A DNA stretch of 64,000 nucleotides from Brachynemurus nebulosus (Eukaryota; Arthropoda; Insecta; Neuroptera; Myrmeleontidae): positions 506,001-570,000 of the forward strand of contig JAPWDM010000065.1 of assembly GCA_035578155.1 (NCBI GenBank), written 5' to 3'. Within the stretch, counting starts at the first letter, position 1; the number at the start of each line of letters is the position of its first letter. This document shows, piece by piece, positions 47,671 through 58,253 of this stretch. The notes under the pieces were generated by a model. The model worked only from the letters and a program-made list of their open reading frames with translations, was not told the origin of the DNA and searched no databases. The position numbers and the translations under genes were made by a program.

Positions 47671-47671
<1 letters not shown>
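47016..47671 (-). promoter_or_regulatory. LINE copy C 5' UTR
   Basis: Begins GGTGGTGAGGACACCTATAG. In the RNA sense it contains a long pyrimidine-rich tract (TTTTGTTTTCGTT type, about 47300-47430) and several GC-rich inverted repeats near ORF1. It probably includes an internal promoter, as in other I-group elements, but no specific element can be pointed to. Confidence 0.5.
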
Positions 47672-47716
<45 letters not shown>

Positions 47717-49170
47717 TTTTTATTAAAATTGGGGTACTGCTGCCGGTGGATGGCGCGGCCAGCAGCACCCGGCGGCATCGCCTACTAAGGGCATGCGCCG
47801 CCAAACACAGGAAAAATAAAAACAACACGTAAAGACAGGAACACATAAATGCAATAGACAATGGACAACATACACATATTAAAATTCAACGATGAGCCCT
47901 GCCATCCCAAGGCCTAAAAAGTACGGACAGTCTTGGTGGCGGTACGCTAAGGGCTAGCCAGAGCGTCCGGTCACCAAGGTCTGAAATCCAACGATGAATC
48001 TCCGAGGTGTAAAGGGCCTCGGAGTGGAAAATACTGACTAGAAATATCACAGGAAAAGCGAAATCTTATTACGTCACTGGGGAGCCACAGGCCGACCAGT
48101 GCCGCAATAAGTAGTTAAAAACGATACCGCTGAAGGATCACAACAGCAAGTCTACAGCGGCACGACAAAATATCACAGATAAGAACAACAACTGATGTAC
48201 CACCTCGGGTGGAAAAGGCCCTCAGTGGTACATCGTTAAAATAAAACAAATAAAATCTTATTAAAAAACAAAAACAACAATATCACAGTTTTCAAAATTT
48301 CTTGCTCTGTGACACGATTCCGCTCCCCATATTCTCGACAATTCCGAAATGGCTTCGTCAACACCTAGGAACTCACACGTGTAGGGACAGTGACATCTGA
48401 TTACTGAGCAACATGTACTGTTCTGTCAGATAACTGATTACTGGGTACATGTGCCGTTCTGTCAGGTGTCGAGGTCAACCTATACGGGAGACCGGTACGA
48501 TGACTAGGCCACGTTCGTCCGAGTCGAGGCTACAGAGAACGGGACAATGCCACAGAGTATCACAAAGCCAACATCTGACCTGTGTTCGTATTACTTCGAC
48601 GGGGCGGAAGCCGCCATATCAACGCCCACGAACGCATCCGTACGAGGGACGACGACGTCTCCTTACTGGGCGAGCTCGCTCAAGCTGTTCGGGCAGACGT
48701 CGACTCGTACGTGTGGCCGATGAGAACCAGTGCGTCGGAAGCCGCATTCCTACCCATCGAAATGACAAGAACAAGGCCAGGGAAACATCACAGTAACAAT
48801 TAAAAAGTACCACCGCAGGCATGAGAACCCAAGGTGGCATAACAACTATCACAGACACAGACCACAATTTTTACATAAATCACAGACGCAACATCACCTT
48901 TTCGACACATCCGAACGGTATCGTCGGACTCCGAAGATCACGCCCACTGGAGTATGCAGCACTGGCGACGCGTTGAATTCCGGTCAAGGTACCAATTAAA
49001 CCAAATCAAACTAACGCAGGCATAACACTCACTCGGGGGATACAACATCGTCCCCTCCACACGATCATTCTTGTCGAAACACAGTACCAGAGCCTCGTTA
49101 GCCTGCTAGCCGAAGCTAACAGTTGCCCGCCGGGCACGAACGGGGACGTGCAGGTTGGATTTTAGCCCAG

Positions 49171-49171
<1 letters not shown>
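47672..49171 (-). mobile_element. Non-autonomous LINE derivative, copy B
   Basis: Same 3' UTR as the LINE and (TAA)n tail at 47672-47720. The middle (48290-48790) matches copy D; the rest up to 49171 is related to D only in patches (for example ATCACC..TTCGAC.CATCCGAA). It lacks the LINE 5' UTR, so it is either 5'-truncated or a different subfamily. Open frames on both strands are not conserved between B and D. Confidence 0.75.
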
Positions 49172-49207
<36 letters not shown>

Positions 49208-49221
49208 TTTTTTTTTTTTTA

Positions 49222-50026
49222 ATTAAAATTGGGGTACTGCTGCCGGTGGATGGCGCGGTCAGCAGCACCCGGCGGCATCGCCAACCAAGGGCATGCGCCG
49301 CCAAAAACGGTAGAAAAAATAAAAACAACACATAAAGACAGGGACACATAAATCCAATAGACAACGGACAAACATACACATAATAAAGTCCATCGATGGG
49401 CCCTGCCATCCCAGGGCTTAAAAGAGCGGACAGTCCTTGGTGACGGTACGATAAGTACTAGACAGAGCGTCCGGTCACCAAGGCCTGGAAGCCATCGCTG
49501 GACTCCCTCCGAGGTGTAGAGGACCTCGGAGTGGAGAGAACCGACTAGAAAACACACAGTATCACAGACCGATATCACAGAGCAATATCACAGAAAAGCT
49601 TATTACGTCACTGGGGAGCCACAGGCCCACCAGTGACGCAATAAGGAGTTAAAACAATACCGCTGTAGAGCAATAACAACAGGCCTACAGCGGCATAACA
49701 AAATATCACAGATAAAAAGAAACAAATGATGTACCACCTCGGGTGTAAAGAGCCCTCGGTCGTACATCGTTAAAAAACAATAACAAAAAAAAAAAACACG
49801 TATAAATAACAAAGTACCACTAAGGGTGTAAAGGCCCTTAGTGGCATAAAAACAAGACTAAAAGTACCCTGCCAGACCAGCTGGAACAGGGTATTGGCAA
49901 TAAATAAATAAATTAAGACGATCACAAAAACTTCTTTAACACAAAAGATTAAAAAGTGCTGAAAATAAAATTCACTGTCGGGGGAGATAAAAGGAGACGA
50001 CTTGTAAAATCTGAGATGTAAAGCCC
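49222..50026 (-). ncRNA. LINE copy A 3' UTR with hairpin array
   Basis: Same series of hairpins as in copy C, for example the 16-bp-arm one CTTATTACGTCACTGG/CCAGTGACGCAATAAG (about 49600-49645) and CCTTGGTGAC/GTCACCAAGG (49436-49484). Confidence 0.6.
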
Positions 50027-53000
50027 CTACAGTCTCTGAAGAAGGTTCGAATTTCTGAGAAATTCAAGCATCTTTCTTTCAGAAACTGCATCATAAGCTA
50101 AAGCTTCGGCTACATTATTGGGGAGCTGCAACCTCTGGCGCAATGGCTCAAAGGTTACACATTCCTCAACTATATGCTTCACGGTCAGCGCCGTCCCGCA
50201 GGCGGCGCACCTTGGCTGATCCTCACCGGCGAGAAGATGACGATGTGTTAACGCCGTGTGGCCCAAGCGTAAACGCGTCAGGGCCACACTCTCTCGCCGG
50301 CTCAGATTTACAGGTGCCGGAGTTCTTCGGACCTCAGGTTTCACCTGTCTGAGCTTAGCCGTGAGGTTGTTCCACTCACGTTGCCATTTCTGATCGATCG
50401 CGGATCTAATGCACACTCTCAGATCCTCTGGGCGTATGGCAATGTCCTGTGGCTCACCGACTTCGGCTGCATGACGTGCTGCCTGGTCGGCGAGTTCATT
50501 GCCAGGTATCCCTACATGTCCGGGAATCCAAAAGAAGGTGATAGACTTTTGGCGGAGCATGTAGAGACACGTTAAGATGTTCTGCGCCAGTGGATCGATG
50601 GTATGAGAGTGGCAGATCGCTTGCAACGCGCTCAACGAGTCGGAACAAATGAGGAATGCGCTGTCTTCGGATGTTTGACAGAATCGCAGGGCTTGCAAAA
50701 TAGCAAATAATTCTGCAGTATACACAGTGGCCTGGGGAGGAAGTGACCAAGCGTGAGGATCGTCACGAATGACGATGGCACTTCCAACACCTGTAGCTGT
50801 TTTGGAACCATCTGTGTATACGCAGAGAGAGTCAAGTTCGCTAATGATCTCATAAAAGCGGGATCGATATTCGAATGAACTGGTCTCCTCCTTGTTGAGA
50901 CCAGTCAGGTCGAAACGACACCTTACGTTAGGGATCAGCCAAGGGGGCACTTCCATAGGACGTTTGGGAAGCACCCTGGTGAACTGTAAGTGCAGACTCT
51001 CTAATAACTCCTGCGTTCGAACGGCCACTGGTCGACTTATGGTGGGACGTCGACCGCAGAGCCCCTGTAAACGGTATCTGAATAGAGTCGGGTGGTTTAT
51101 ATGTGAAGGTGTTGCATATATCCCCGCCGCATAATTGAGCAGGAGACGCTCACGTCTCAGTCGCAGCGGAGGAAGACCCGACTCTACGCAGAGGCTCATA
51201 GAAGGGCTCGTTCGAAATGCTCCCGTAGCCAGTCGTATGCCTGCATGGTGAACAGGATCTAGGAGTAAGAGCGCAGACGCCCGGGCGGAGGAGTAAGCAA
51301 TGCTGCCGTAATCAATCCTAGTCAGAACTAGCGATTGATACAGGCGAAGCAACGACTCCCGGCCCGCACCCCACGATTCACCAGCCAAGCACTTAAGCAT
51401 GTTTATTGTCCTGCGACAACTCGCAGCTAAGGCTTGGAGGTGTGGGCGCCACGTAAGTTGTTTGTCGAATATGAGTCCTAGAAACCTGACGCTATCAACG
51501 CACTGAAGGTTGGATCCTTTCAATGTGAGAACAGGATCCGGATGTGCGTTGCGCTTTCTGCAGAAGTGAACCACCGATGTTTTTTGTGGTGAGAAACGAA
51601 AACCAAGAGCTTCTGCAGAAGTCACCACTTCGTTGATGCCTTGTTGCAGCCGTTGTTGGATATCCTCAATGGAATCGGCTGCATAAAAAATTGTGAGGTC
51701 ATCAACGTACAAGCAACGACGAATTGGGGCTGAAGCTGCAATATGACTGACTGCGATGGAAAACAAGGTGACACTAATAGTGGAGCCTTGACGGACACCA
51801 TTCTCCTGGGAGTGGGCCTCAGACTCAGTGTCACCTACCCGGACACGAAAAGAACGGTCAGTCAGAAAACTTTTTACGAACTGACGGAGGTTACCTCTTA
51901 AACCCCAGTCGTGCAGCTTCTTGAGAATGCCATACCTCCAGGTCATATCATAAGCTTTCTCCAAATCGAAGAATACTGCCACAAGGTGTTTTCGTTGGAG
52001 AAAGGCGTCTTGAATGGCATTCTCGAGGCGAACAAGATGGTCCGTGGTCGAATGGTATCGGCGGAACCCACATTGATGTTTAGGGATGAGGTTGTGGGAT
52101 TCCAGCCACCAGACGAGACGGTTGTTCACCATTTTTTCCAATACCTTGCTGAAACAGCAAGTCAAAGATATTGGACGGTAGCTAGATAGTTGCGATGTAT
52201 CTTTACCCTCTTTTAGCAGCGGAATGATGGTAGCTTCCCGCCACTGCGGAGGGTAAACGCCTTGCCTAAATATTTCGTTGTAAAGATCCAGTAACCTACA
52301 CTTACCAGGATAAGGCAGGTTCCGGATCATGGCGTAGGGGATCTCATCAGGTCCAGGGGATGTGTCCCCAGATCCCCGAAGCGCCTCCAGTAATTCTTGC
52401 ATAGAAAACGGTTGGTTATACTGGAGGGATTCATCTGAGAAAAAATCAAGATCGTTTTGTTCGTGTTCGATCTTGATCCGCAGGAAGTCCGGGTCATAGT
52501 CTTGGGAGCCACTGACGCGCTCAAAGTGTTTAGCTAAACAATTAGCTATTTCTGCGCGGTCAGTGATGTTCCTACCGTCGACGATGAGAAGGGAGGGCAT
52601 TGGTGAACGGGAGGATTTCCCTGTAATGGCCCTCACTCTTCTCCGTACCTCTGAGGTGGTGGTGGAGGTATTAATGGCCGAAACATATTGCTCCCATGAT
52701 AGCCTCTTCTGTTCTTTAATAGTTCTCTTACAGCGTGCTTGCGCACGCTTGTAGGCTATCACATTTTCCTGCGTGGGGCGACGTCTGAGTTCGTTGTACG
52801 CCCGCTTTTTCTCTGCAACTGCTACACTCACGACTTCATTCCACCATGGTACATGACGTTTGGGTGGAATGCTGGACGACTTTGGTATACTCTGATATGC
52901 TGCTTCAATGACACTGGAGGACATTTGCTCCACATCATCTTCTACGTCTCCAGTCAGCTCGGGTGTACGGAATGAATCTACGTACCTATCCCAATCAGCT

Positions 53001-53689
53001 TGACGAAGACGCCATCTCGGCGAAGATGATTGTGGAGTTATCGGCGTGGTACTGTTCAATATAATGGGAATATGGTCACTACTGTATGAATCAGACGCCA
53101 GCGTCCATTCATAACGGTGTGCCATGACCGGTGAGCCAAGTGATAAGTCGATAGCCGACAGCTCACCGGTTCTTGCATTGATGAAAGTACCTTGACCGGT
53201 ATTCAACAAGACCGTTTCAGACTCGTCTAGAAACCGTTCTATGAGTCTTCCACGGGCGTCTCTTGTGCTACAGCCCCACATGGGGCTGTGAGCATTAAAA
53301 TCTCCTAGTAACAAAAATGGGCGTGGTAACTGTAATGTAAGCTCGGTCAGTGATTCGACATTCCAGTCGAAGTCTGGTAGGTAGACCGAGCATACTGTGA
53401 ACTGTGGCGGTTTTAGAAATTGTATTGCAACTGCTTGTAGTGGGGTGTTTAATAGGTGGTCCCGGAAGGGGACGCCATCTTTTATAATGATGGCAACACC
53501 CCCCCTCGCCCTGATGTCTGGCTGTACATTGTGCCGGCGGATATGGTAATTTTTTATTAAAAATTATTCCGCCGGCCGTAAATGTGTCTCTTGGAGGCAC
53601 ACGCACATAGGCGTGTGCTCAGCCAGAAGCATCTGCAATTCACAGTAATGATGTTTTATACCATTACAGTTCCATTGTATAATAGCCAT
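50027..53689 (-). pseudogene. LINE copy A ORF2: endonuclease-RT-RNase H, one nonsense codon
   Basis: From the ATG at 53689 (MAIIQWNCNGIKHHYC) the frame is 1220 codons long and broken only by TAA at 53564-53566 (codon 42). Endonuclease: WNCNG (residues 6-10), LQETH (32-36), GDFNAH (about 128-133), SSDHIP (203-208). RT about 425-760 with SYRPISLT, FFDLEKAYD (Asp about 575) and YVDD (661-664). RNase H about 951-1075 with catalytic Asp 959, Glu 992, Asp 1017 and Asp 1068. A Cys/His motif CAACGTALTVKHIVEEC lies near the end. The protein would cut the target and copy the RNA by target-primed synthesis. With one nonsense codon and no frameshift this is a recent copy. Confidence 0.92.
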
Positions 53690-53726
53690 TTCTGTTACTA
53701 CTTGGGTTGCTCCCTAGGAAGTGTGG

Positions 53727-55373
53727 CTACTTCCTAGGTTTCCCCTTGGGCCAGTCTTTCTTTCTTTTTATCGTTTTCACCTCGGCGTCTGAGTTATCGG
53801 ACTCTGTGGCCGAGGTGTTGGTATAGGCGTCGGACGTCGGGCGCTTAACACCCGACCGTACCGACGCGGTCGTACTTTCCGAGTCGCTCATTGGTGTTGT
53901 GACTGAACGACTCGGGAGGGGGGTGACCGGGCGTTCGGGTGTGCCCGGTCTGGACGGCGCCGTTGACCGCTGGGGTAACGGGGCCATAATGGGTGGAGGC
54001 GGCATTGATTCCGCCTCCGAGGTGGATGTTGTTGGTCCCTTCTTCGGGGACCGTTGTTGAGCCACCTCCTTCTCCCCCTCACTACGGCGCCTTCTCGGAG
54101 GCGAAGCCTTCTTCGGTGACGTCTTCTTTCTGGGGGAAGACGTCACAGTACGTACGACCGGTCCCTGAGGGGTGGTTGTTATCACCCTTTTAGTCTCAGG
54201 GACCTTGGCTGACACGACAGCGGCTGTGGTGGGTGTGGAAACAGGTACACCCACTGAGCGCATTAAACTTTCTTGCATAATTTGCATACATTCTTGCATT
54301 TTGCGCATCGATTCTCTTAATTCTTTAATTTCAGAATTTTTTTCAGCCGCTGTAGGGGCGGGGGCCGCAGCAGCGCGTGCGTAACCATCCAAGGCCGAGC
54401 GTCGGGGCATGTTGCCCAAAAGCTTTCGACGTGCCTCTGGATATGATAATCGTTCCAGGGCTCTCAGCTCTAGGATGGCTGATTCTTGTTTAAATATGGG
54501 GCAATTCCTCGATTTGGCCGAGTGATTGCCACCACAATTCACGCACTTGATCGGTTCGCCGCACGGTCGTCCTTCGTGTAACGGCTTACCGCACACGCAG
54601 ACCTGCTGCTCTACACTACAACGCTGTGATACGTGCCCGTATCGCTGACAGTGGTAGCACCTCATTGGTGCCGGAATATACGGGCGCACGTCCACTTTGT
54701 TGAAGAGGCCGATAACTACTTGCTTTGGCAGACTTGTTCTATTAAATGTTAGCACTATTAAGGGGGACTCTGGGTGTTTGTTCCCCCTATTGTACTTCAA
54801 CCTTCTGGCCTCTATGACCCCCTGTGAAGACATCTCCGACACTATCTCATCCAGGGAGCAGTACACTAATGAAGGGTGCATTATTACTCCTTTGGAGTAA
54901 TTTAACACACCGTGAGGTGTAACTTCAACAGCGTACTGTCCTAACTTTTCTAAGCTTTGTATTTCGTTAGACTGTGCCGGTGAGAATGCCTCCACGAGCA
55001 ACCCTTTGCCCGAGATTTTGGCATCTTTAACCTGGCCAATATCATTACTAACTAATTTTGCTAGAAGGAAAGGGCTGATTTTGCCAAAATCGCCTTCCTT
55101 CGGTTTAACCACAAGGTACTTTATGTATGACTCTTGCACTCTTGGGGCGTCAATTGGAAATTGACGCCCACGACGATTCCCTTTTTTTGGGGGAGGGTTA
55201 CCCCTTTTGGACACTGTACTCGCTCCGCTTGTTTGCGGCGTGGGTACACTGGACGCGGTAGCGGGACGGGTCTCGCTACCAGAGCTCACACCAGATGACG
55301 GTGGTGGAGCCGGGTTCGCGTCCGGTTTGGAGGGCCCGGACTCGCCCTTATTTAAAAGGTTTGATTTTTCCAT
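53727..55373 (-). CDS. LINE copy A ORF1 (gag-like RNA-binding protein), intact
   Basis: 548 codons from a true ATG (MEKSNLLNKGESG) to a stop 37 bases before ORF2. Layout as in copy C: Pro/Ser-rich N-terminus, central domain with KGLLVEAFSPAQS and YAVEVTPHGVLNYSKG, three Cys/His knuckles at about residues 240-290 (CYHCQRYGHVSQRC, CVCGKPLHEGRPC, CVNCGGNHSAKSRNC), Ala-rich linker, predicted helical segment (KELRESMRKMQECMQ), Ser/Pro tail and a basic end KRKKDWPKGKPRK. The role is RNA packaging into particles. No damage seen. Confidence 0.9.
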   Translation of the reverse strand: MEKSNLLNKGESGPSKPDANPAPPPSSGVSSGSETRPATASSVPTPQTSGASTVSKRGNPPPKKGNRRGRQFPIDAPRVQESYIKYLVVKPKEGDFGKISPFLLAKLVSNDIGQVKDAKISGKGLLVEAFSPAQSNEIQSLEKLGQYAVEVTPHGVLNYSKGVIMHPSLVYCSLDEIVSEMSSQGVIEARRLKYNRGNKHPESPLIVLTFNRTSLPKQVVIGLFNKVDVRPYIPAPMRCYHCQRYGHVSQRCSVEQQVCVCGKPLHEGRPCGEPIKCVNCGGNHSAKSRNCPIFKQESAILELRALERLSYPEARRKLLGNMPRRSALDGYARAAAAPAPTAAEKNSEIKELRESMRKMQECMQIMQESLMRSVGVPVSTPTTAAVVSAKVPETKRVITTTPQGPVVRTVTSSPRKKTSPKKASPPRRRRSEGEKEVAQQRSPKKGPTTSTSEAESMPPPPIMAPLPQRSTAPSRPGTPERPVTPLPSRSVTTPMSDSESTTASVRSGVKRPTSDAYTNTSATESDNSDAEVKTIKRKKDWPKGKPRK

Positions 55374-55953
55374 ATAATGTGATACAAAAAATCCCCCACG
55401 CGGGGCGCTCGAATTTACTGCGGCCGGTGCATAACCGCAGCCACGGTCTATGCCTGAAGCCAGGGCCGAAGTGACGTGTTGTTCCGCCGTACTCGCAAGT
55501 AACGGCTTCCCTCAGTCAGCAGGATCCCCTTTTCCAGGCAACGCCGCTAAGCCACACACGAGCTAGTGTGGGTCCCGAAGATGACTTGAAGTTGGGAACG
55601 AAAACAAAACAAAACCAAAAGCAAAAAAGGAAACAAAAGATAAAAGAAAACTCGAAACAAAAGGAAATAAAAATAACGAAAACAAAAAAAGCAATAAAAA
55701 CGAAACGAAATAATAAAAAAGGTTAATAAATTAATGATCGAGGATTTCTCCTCTAGATCCGGCATCTTTTGTGAAAACGGTGGTACCTCGAGAAGGAAAG
55801 GTGCCGATCTTGGGTAGTCAGAGGCTAACGGAATCCGAAGATTACTGTATTGCGCATAAACTACCCCTGGAACCCTTAGCCTCCTTGACACCAATGGGGG
55901 ATAAATATCCCTCACGGGTGCCGAGGGCAGCTGCTATAGGTGTCCTCACCACC
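55374..55953 (-). promoter_or_regulatory. LINE copy A 5' UTR
   Basis: Starts GGTGGTGAGGACACC. Same pyrimidine-rich tract as in other copies (55600-55720 on the complementary strand) and a shortened GC-rich part. Confidence 0.5.
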
Positions 55954-55954
55954 A

Positions 55955-56004
<50 letters not shown>
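55954..56004. repeat. (ATT)n at the right edge of the LINE array
   Basis: About 15 triplets between copy A's 5' end and the split LTR-element gag. It may be the original microsatellite target or the tail of an earlier copy. Confidence 0.95.
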
Positions 56005-56005
<1 letters not shown>

Positions 56006-56820
56006 ATTCACGAAAATTAATTTCATCCACACGCCTAGCCAAAATTGCTAATTCATCAAACGAAGTCGGAATAGGGTGTAATTTAAGAAAATTAAATGTA
56101 ACAGGATTTAAATTTGAAAAAAAAAAATGAAATTTATTGTTTCTATTGGGTCAATTAAGGGGGTTAAAATTTTGAATAATTTATTATATTTGAAACGAAA
56201 TTTGAAAAATTTTTCATCAGGTTTTTGAAGCCTCCGTACGTATAATGTAATTAAAGTCTGTTTATGAGGAGGTGAAATTAAATTAAGTAAAGATTCCTTA
56301 ATTTCTTCCCCAATTTAAATTCTGTTGTAAATATTGTGACCAAATTTGATGCGAAGAGGGTAAATCTTGAATTATTAAATATCTAATAAAAAATTGCTAA
56401 TCAAACATAGATAAGTTAATTAAATCAATCACTTTAATTATAAAATTTAAAATTGGATCAGCTGAAAATGTATTTAACAAAGGAATATTTGTGACAAAAT
56501 CTTCAATTCTAATTCTGGGAAATTCAAAAACCTGATTATTACTTTTAGCGGTACTTAACTGGCCAAATAGCTGATGAATCATTTTCTGTTGCTTGTCCAC
56601 CAACATTGAAAACGTTTTTACAAGTTCCATGGGCGACTGCATCGTTTGTACATCCGGGTGGGGTTGCTGCGAAACGGGATTGACTGGAGTCGGTTGCTGA
56701 TCAGAATATGTAACTGGTATTGAAATTCCACCTGCCGTAGATGGTAGCGATTGCGTATCAAAACCAAGAAAATCCGGAGATTCAGGAACTGAATGGGTGG
56801 GAGACTTAAACTCATCTTTT
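56005..56820 (-). pseudogene. LTR retrotransposon gag, N-terminal part (fragment 1)
   Basis: On the minus strand, frames from 56820 downwards give a Pro/Ser/Gln-rich start and then a gag-like segment with PRIRIEDFVTNIPLL and, nearer the break, ELAILARRVDEINFREF at 56050-56005. Frame changes occur near 56620 and 56400. It ends exactly at the (AAT)n run. The matching downstream half is at 30795-31625. Breaks make both halves non-functional. Confidence 0.6.
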
Positions 56821-57055
56821 CAATGTTTGTGCCGCGTTGTGTCGTCGAAAAAAATTTAAATTCATATTTAGTTTGGACAAAATGAAATATTAATTTGAAT
56901 GAAATATTCAGGGAAATCCTAACATATTTTTAAAAATCAGTCTGTGCTGCGCAATGTATTAGTCAGAGGAAATTTTGTACTTGACAAACTTCTTATGCTC
57001 ATTTAGTATAATCCGGCACAACCAAAAAATTTAAAAATGCCAAAATTTAAATTTC
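56821..57055. other. LTR-element leader or LTR remnant
   Basis: AT-rich; contains a GTGCTGCGCAATGTATTA block near 56945 repeated at about 57253 with changes. Confidence 0.4.
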
Positions 57056-57190
57056 TCGCCACACCTACTTTATCAATTTTTATTGAATTTGAAACTAAAT
57101 TTTACGTTTTAGACATAAAACTTACAGACCTGGAATAACACTATTCAGCACAACTTGACGAATTCGATTATCGATCGTTGTTCACAAGTT
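57056..57190 (-). repeat. LTR fragment, minus orientation
   Basis: Inverted match to 57750-57880: on the minus strand TTGTGCTGAA..AGTGTTATTCCAGGTCTGTAAG and TTCAAATTCAATAAAAATTG. The AATAAA fits an LTR polyadenylation region. It probably belongs to the element whose gag starts at 56820. Confidence 0.55.
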
Positions 57191-57749
57191 AAACGTATTG
57201 AAAATTATTTGATTCCTGAAAAACCGTCAGTGATTTTTTATAACTTGGCCAGTGCTGCGTAATGTATTAATTTCAGAAAATTTGGCATTTAAAAAATAAT
57301 CTGTGCTCGTCAAGCTCAATCCCATTTTAACGTATTTCCACCAAAATTTTTTTACTAACTTGTCGCTATATGAGTTTTGATTTTTTAAATTATTGTGCTG
57401 CATTTTACAACGTATGTATGTGTCGTGTTGTCTTATTGAAAAAAGACTTTATTATCATACTTTATTTCCATGAGGTCAAAGCGGAAAAATGAATGGAACC
57501 ATTTTTTTGGAAAATGAATTTACTTTATTTTTGTGAGTCACTTCTTTCCGCTAGAGGGCGCCGTTTTTTAAATGTTTACAAAAAGCCTTAAAAATGGACT
57601 TCTCCCCTTTCCCTACACACACCCGTCCGGTCAAGACTTTCAGTATGTTGTTCAGGAAGACATTCCCTACAATTTGTCAAATATCCGGGACTACACGATT
57701 TTCTCTCGCTTATTCAGCTTGGTTGCCTGGACTAAAAATTCGCTAGTGG
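57191..57749. other. Region between opposed LTR fragments
   Basis: No supported gene. Carries the second GTGCTGCGTAATGTATTA block. An open frame at 57572-57763 has no motif. Confidence 0.4.
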
Positions 57750-57946
57750 TTTGCCGTAATTGAATCGAGTCATCGATAATTTTGTTATTGTGCTGAATTT
57801 TGTTATTCAAAGTCTGTAAGTTCCATGCCTAAAACGTACAGTTTAGCTTCAAATTCAATAAAAATTGTTGTAGTAAAAATGGCGGGAAGTTAAAATCAAG
57901 TTTGTTTAAAACTCAAAGTTATTAAAGTAACTAAAACGTTACAGAA
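57750..57946 (+). repeat. LTR end, plus orientation
   Basis: Plus-strand counterpart of 57056-57190 with AATAAA near 57866, ending just before a primer-binding site. Confidence 0.55.
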
Positions 57947-57964
57947 TGGTGACCCGGACGTGAT
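57947..57964 (+). promoter_or_regulatory. Primer-binding site, tRNA-Trp type
   Basis: TGGTGACCCGGACGTGAT is complementary, with one mismatch, to the 3' end of insect tRNA-Trp plus CCA. Confidence 0.7.
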
Positions 57965-58124
57965 TAGTGCATGATAACCAACGTACGAAAGAAAAAGTAA
58001 TACGCGAAATAAATATTTTATTATAAAACAAAAGAAAATACGTAATTAAACAATTAAAAAGCTCGTTATTTATTCAAATTTAATTGTTAGCAAAACATAT
58101 ACGTGGCTTGTAAACAAATTAAAA

Positions 58125-58253
58125 ATGTCTATTAAAAAACTAAATCTAAGTGAAAAAGATAATTTAAATGTTGTAAATGATAGTGGTGTGGCAGATAAAA
58201 ATGATTCTATTAAAAATCTAATGGAATTAACGTTTAAAGCATGGAATCCTTAA
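58125..58253 (+). pseudogene. Start of a gag gene after the tRNA-Trp primer site
   Basis: ATG 160 bases downstream of the primer site opens 42 codons (MSIKKLNLSEKDNLN onwards) and ends at TAA. Position fits gag of the plus-orientation LTR element; the rest is lost. Weakly supported. Confidence 0.4.

Larger units (their letters stand above)
41949..47671 (-). mobile_element. I-type LINE copy C, endonuclease deleted
   Basis: Complete 5' end at 47671, 5' UTR with a 125-bp segment missing in copy A, intact ORF1, ORF2 lacking its endonuclease, complete 3' UTR and tail (41949-41998). Its 5' end directly follows the tail of copy B. Confidence 0.9.
49172..55953 (-). mobile_element. I-type LINE copy A, nearly full length
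   Basis: 6.8 kb with 5' end GGTGGTGAGGAC at 55953, 5' UTR, ORF1, ORF2, structured 3' UTR and (TAA)n tail at 49172-49221. Presence of RNase H, a Cys/His-knuckle ORF1 and a TAA tail places it with I-group LINEs. The 5' UTR lacks about 125 bp present in C and F (deletion near 55395). Confidence 0.92.

Noticed and set aside
48449..48796. 115-codon open frame in copy B
   Set aside because: On the strand opposite to the element and not conserved in copy D.
34982..55953. Simple tandem duplication of one LINE locus
   Set aside because: Copies have different truncations, internal deletions and different tail lengths, which fits separate insertions better.
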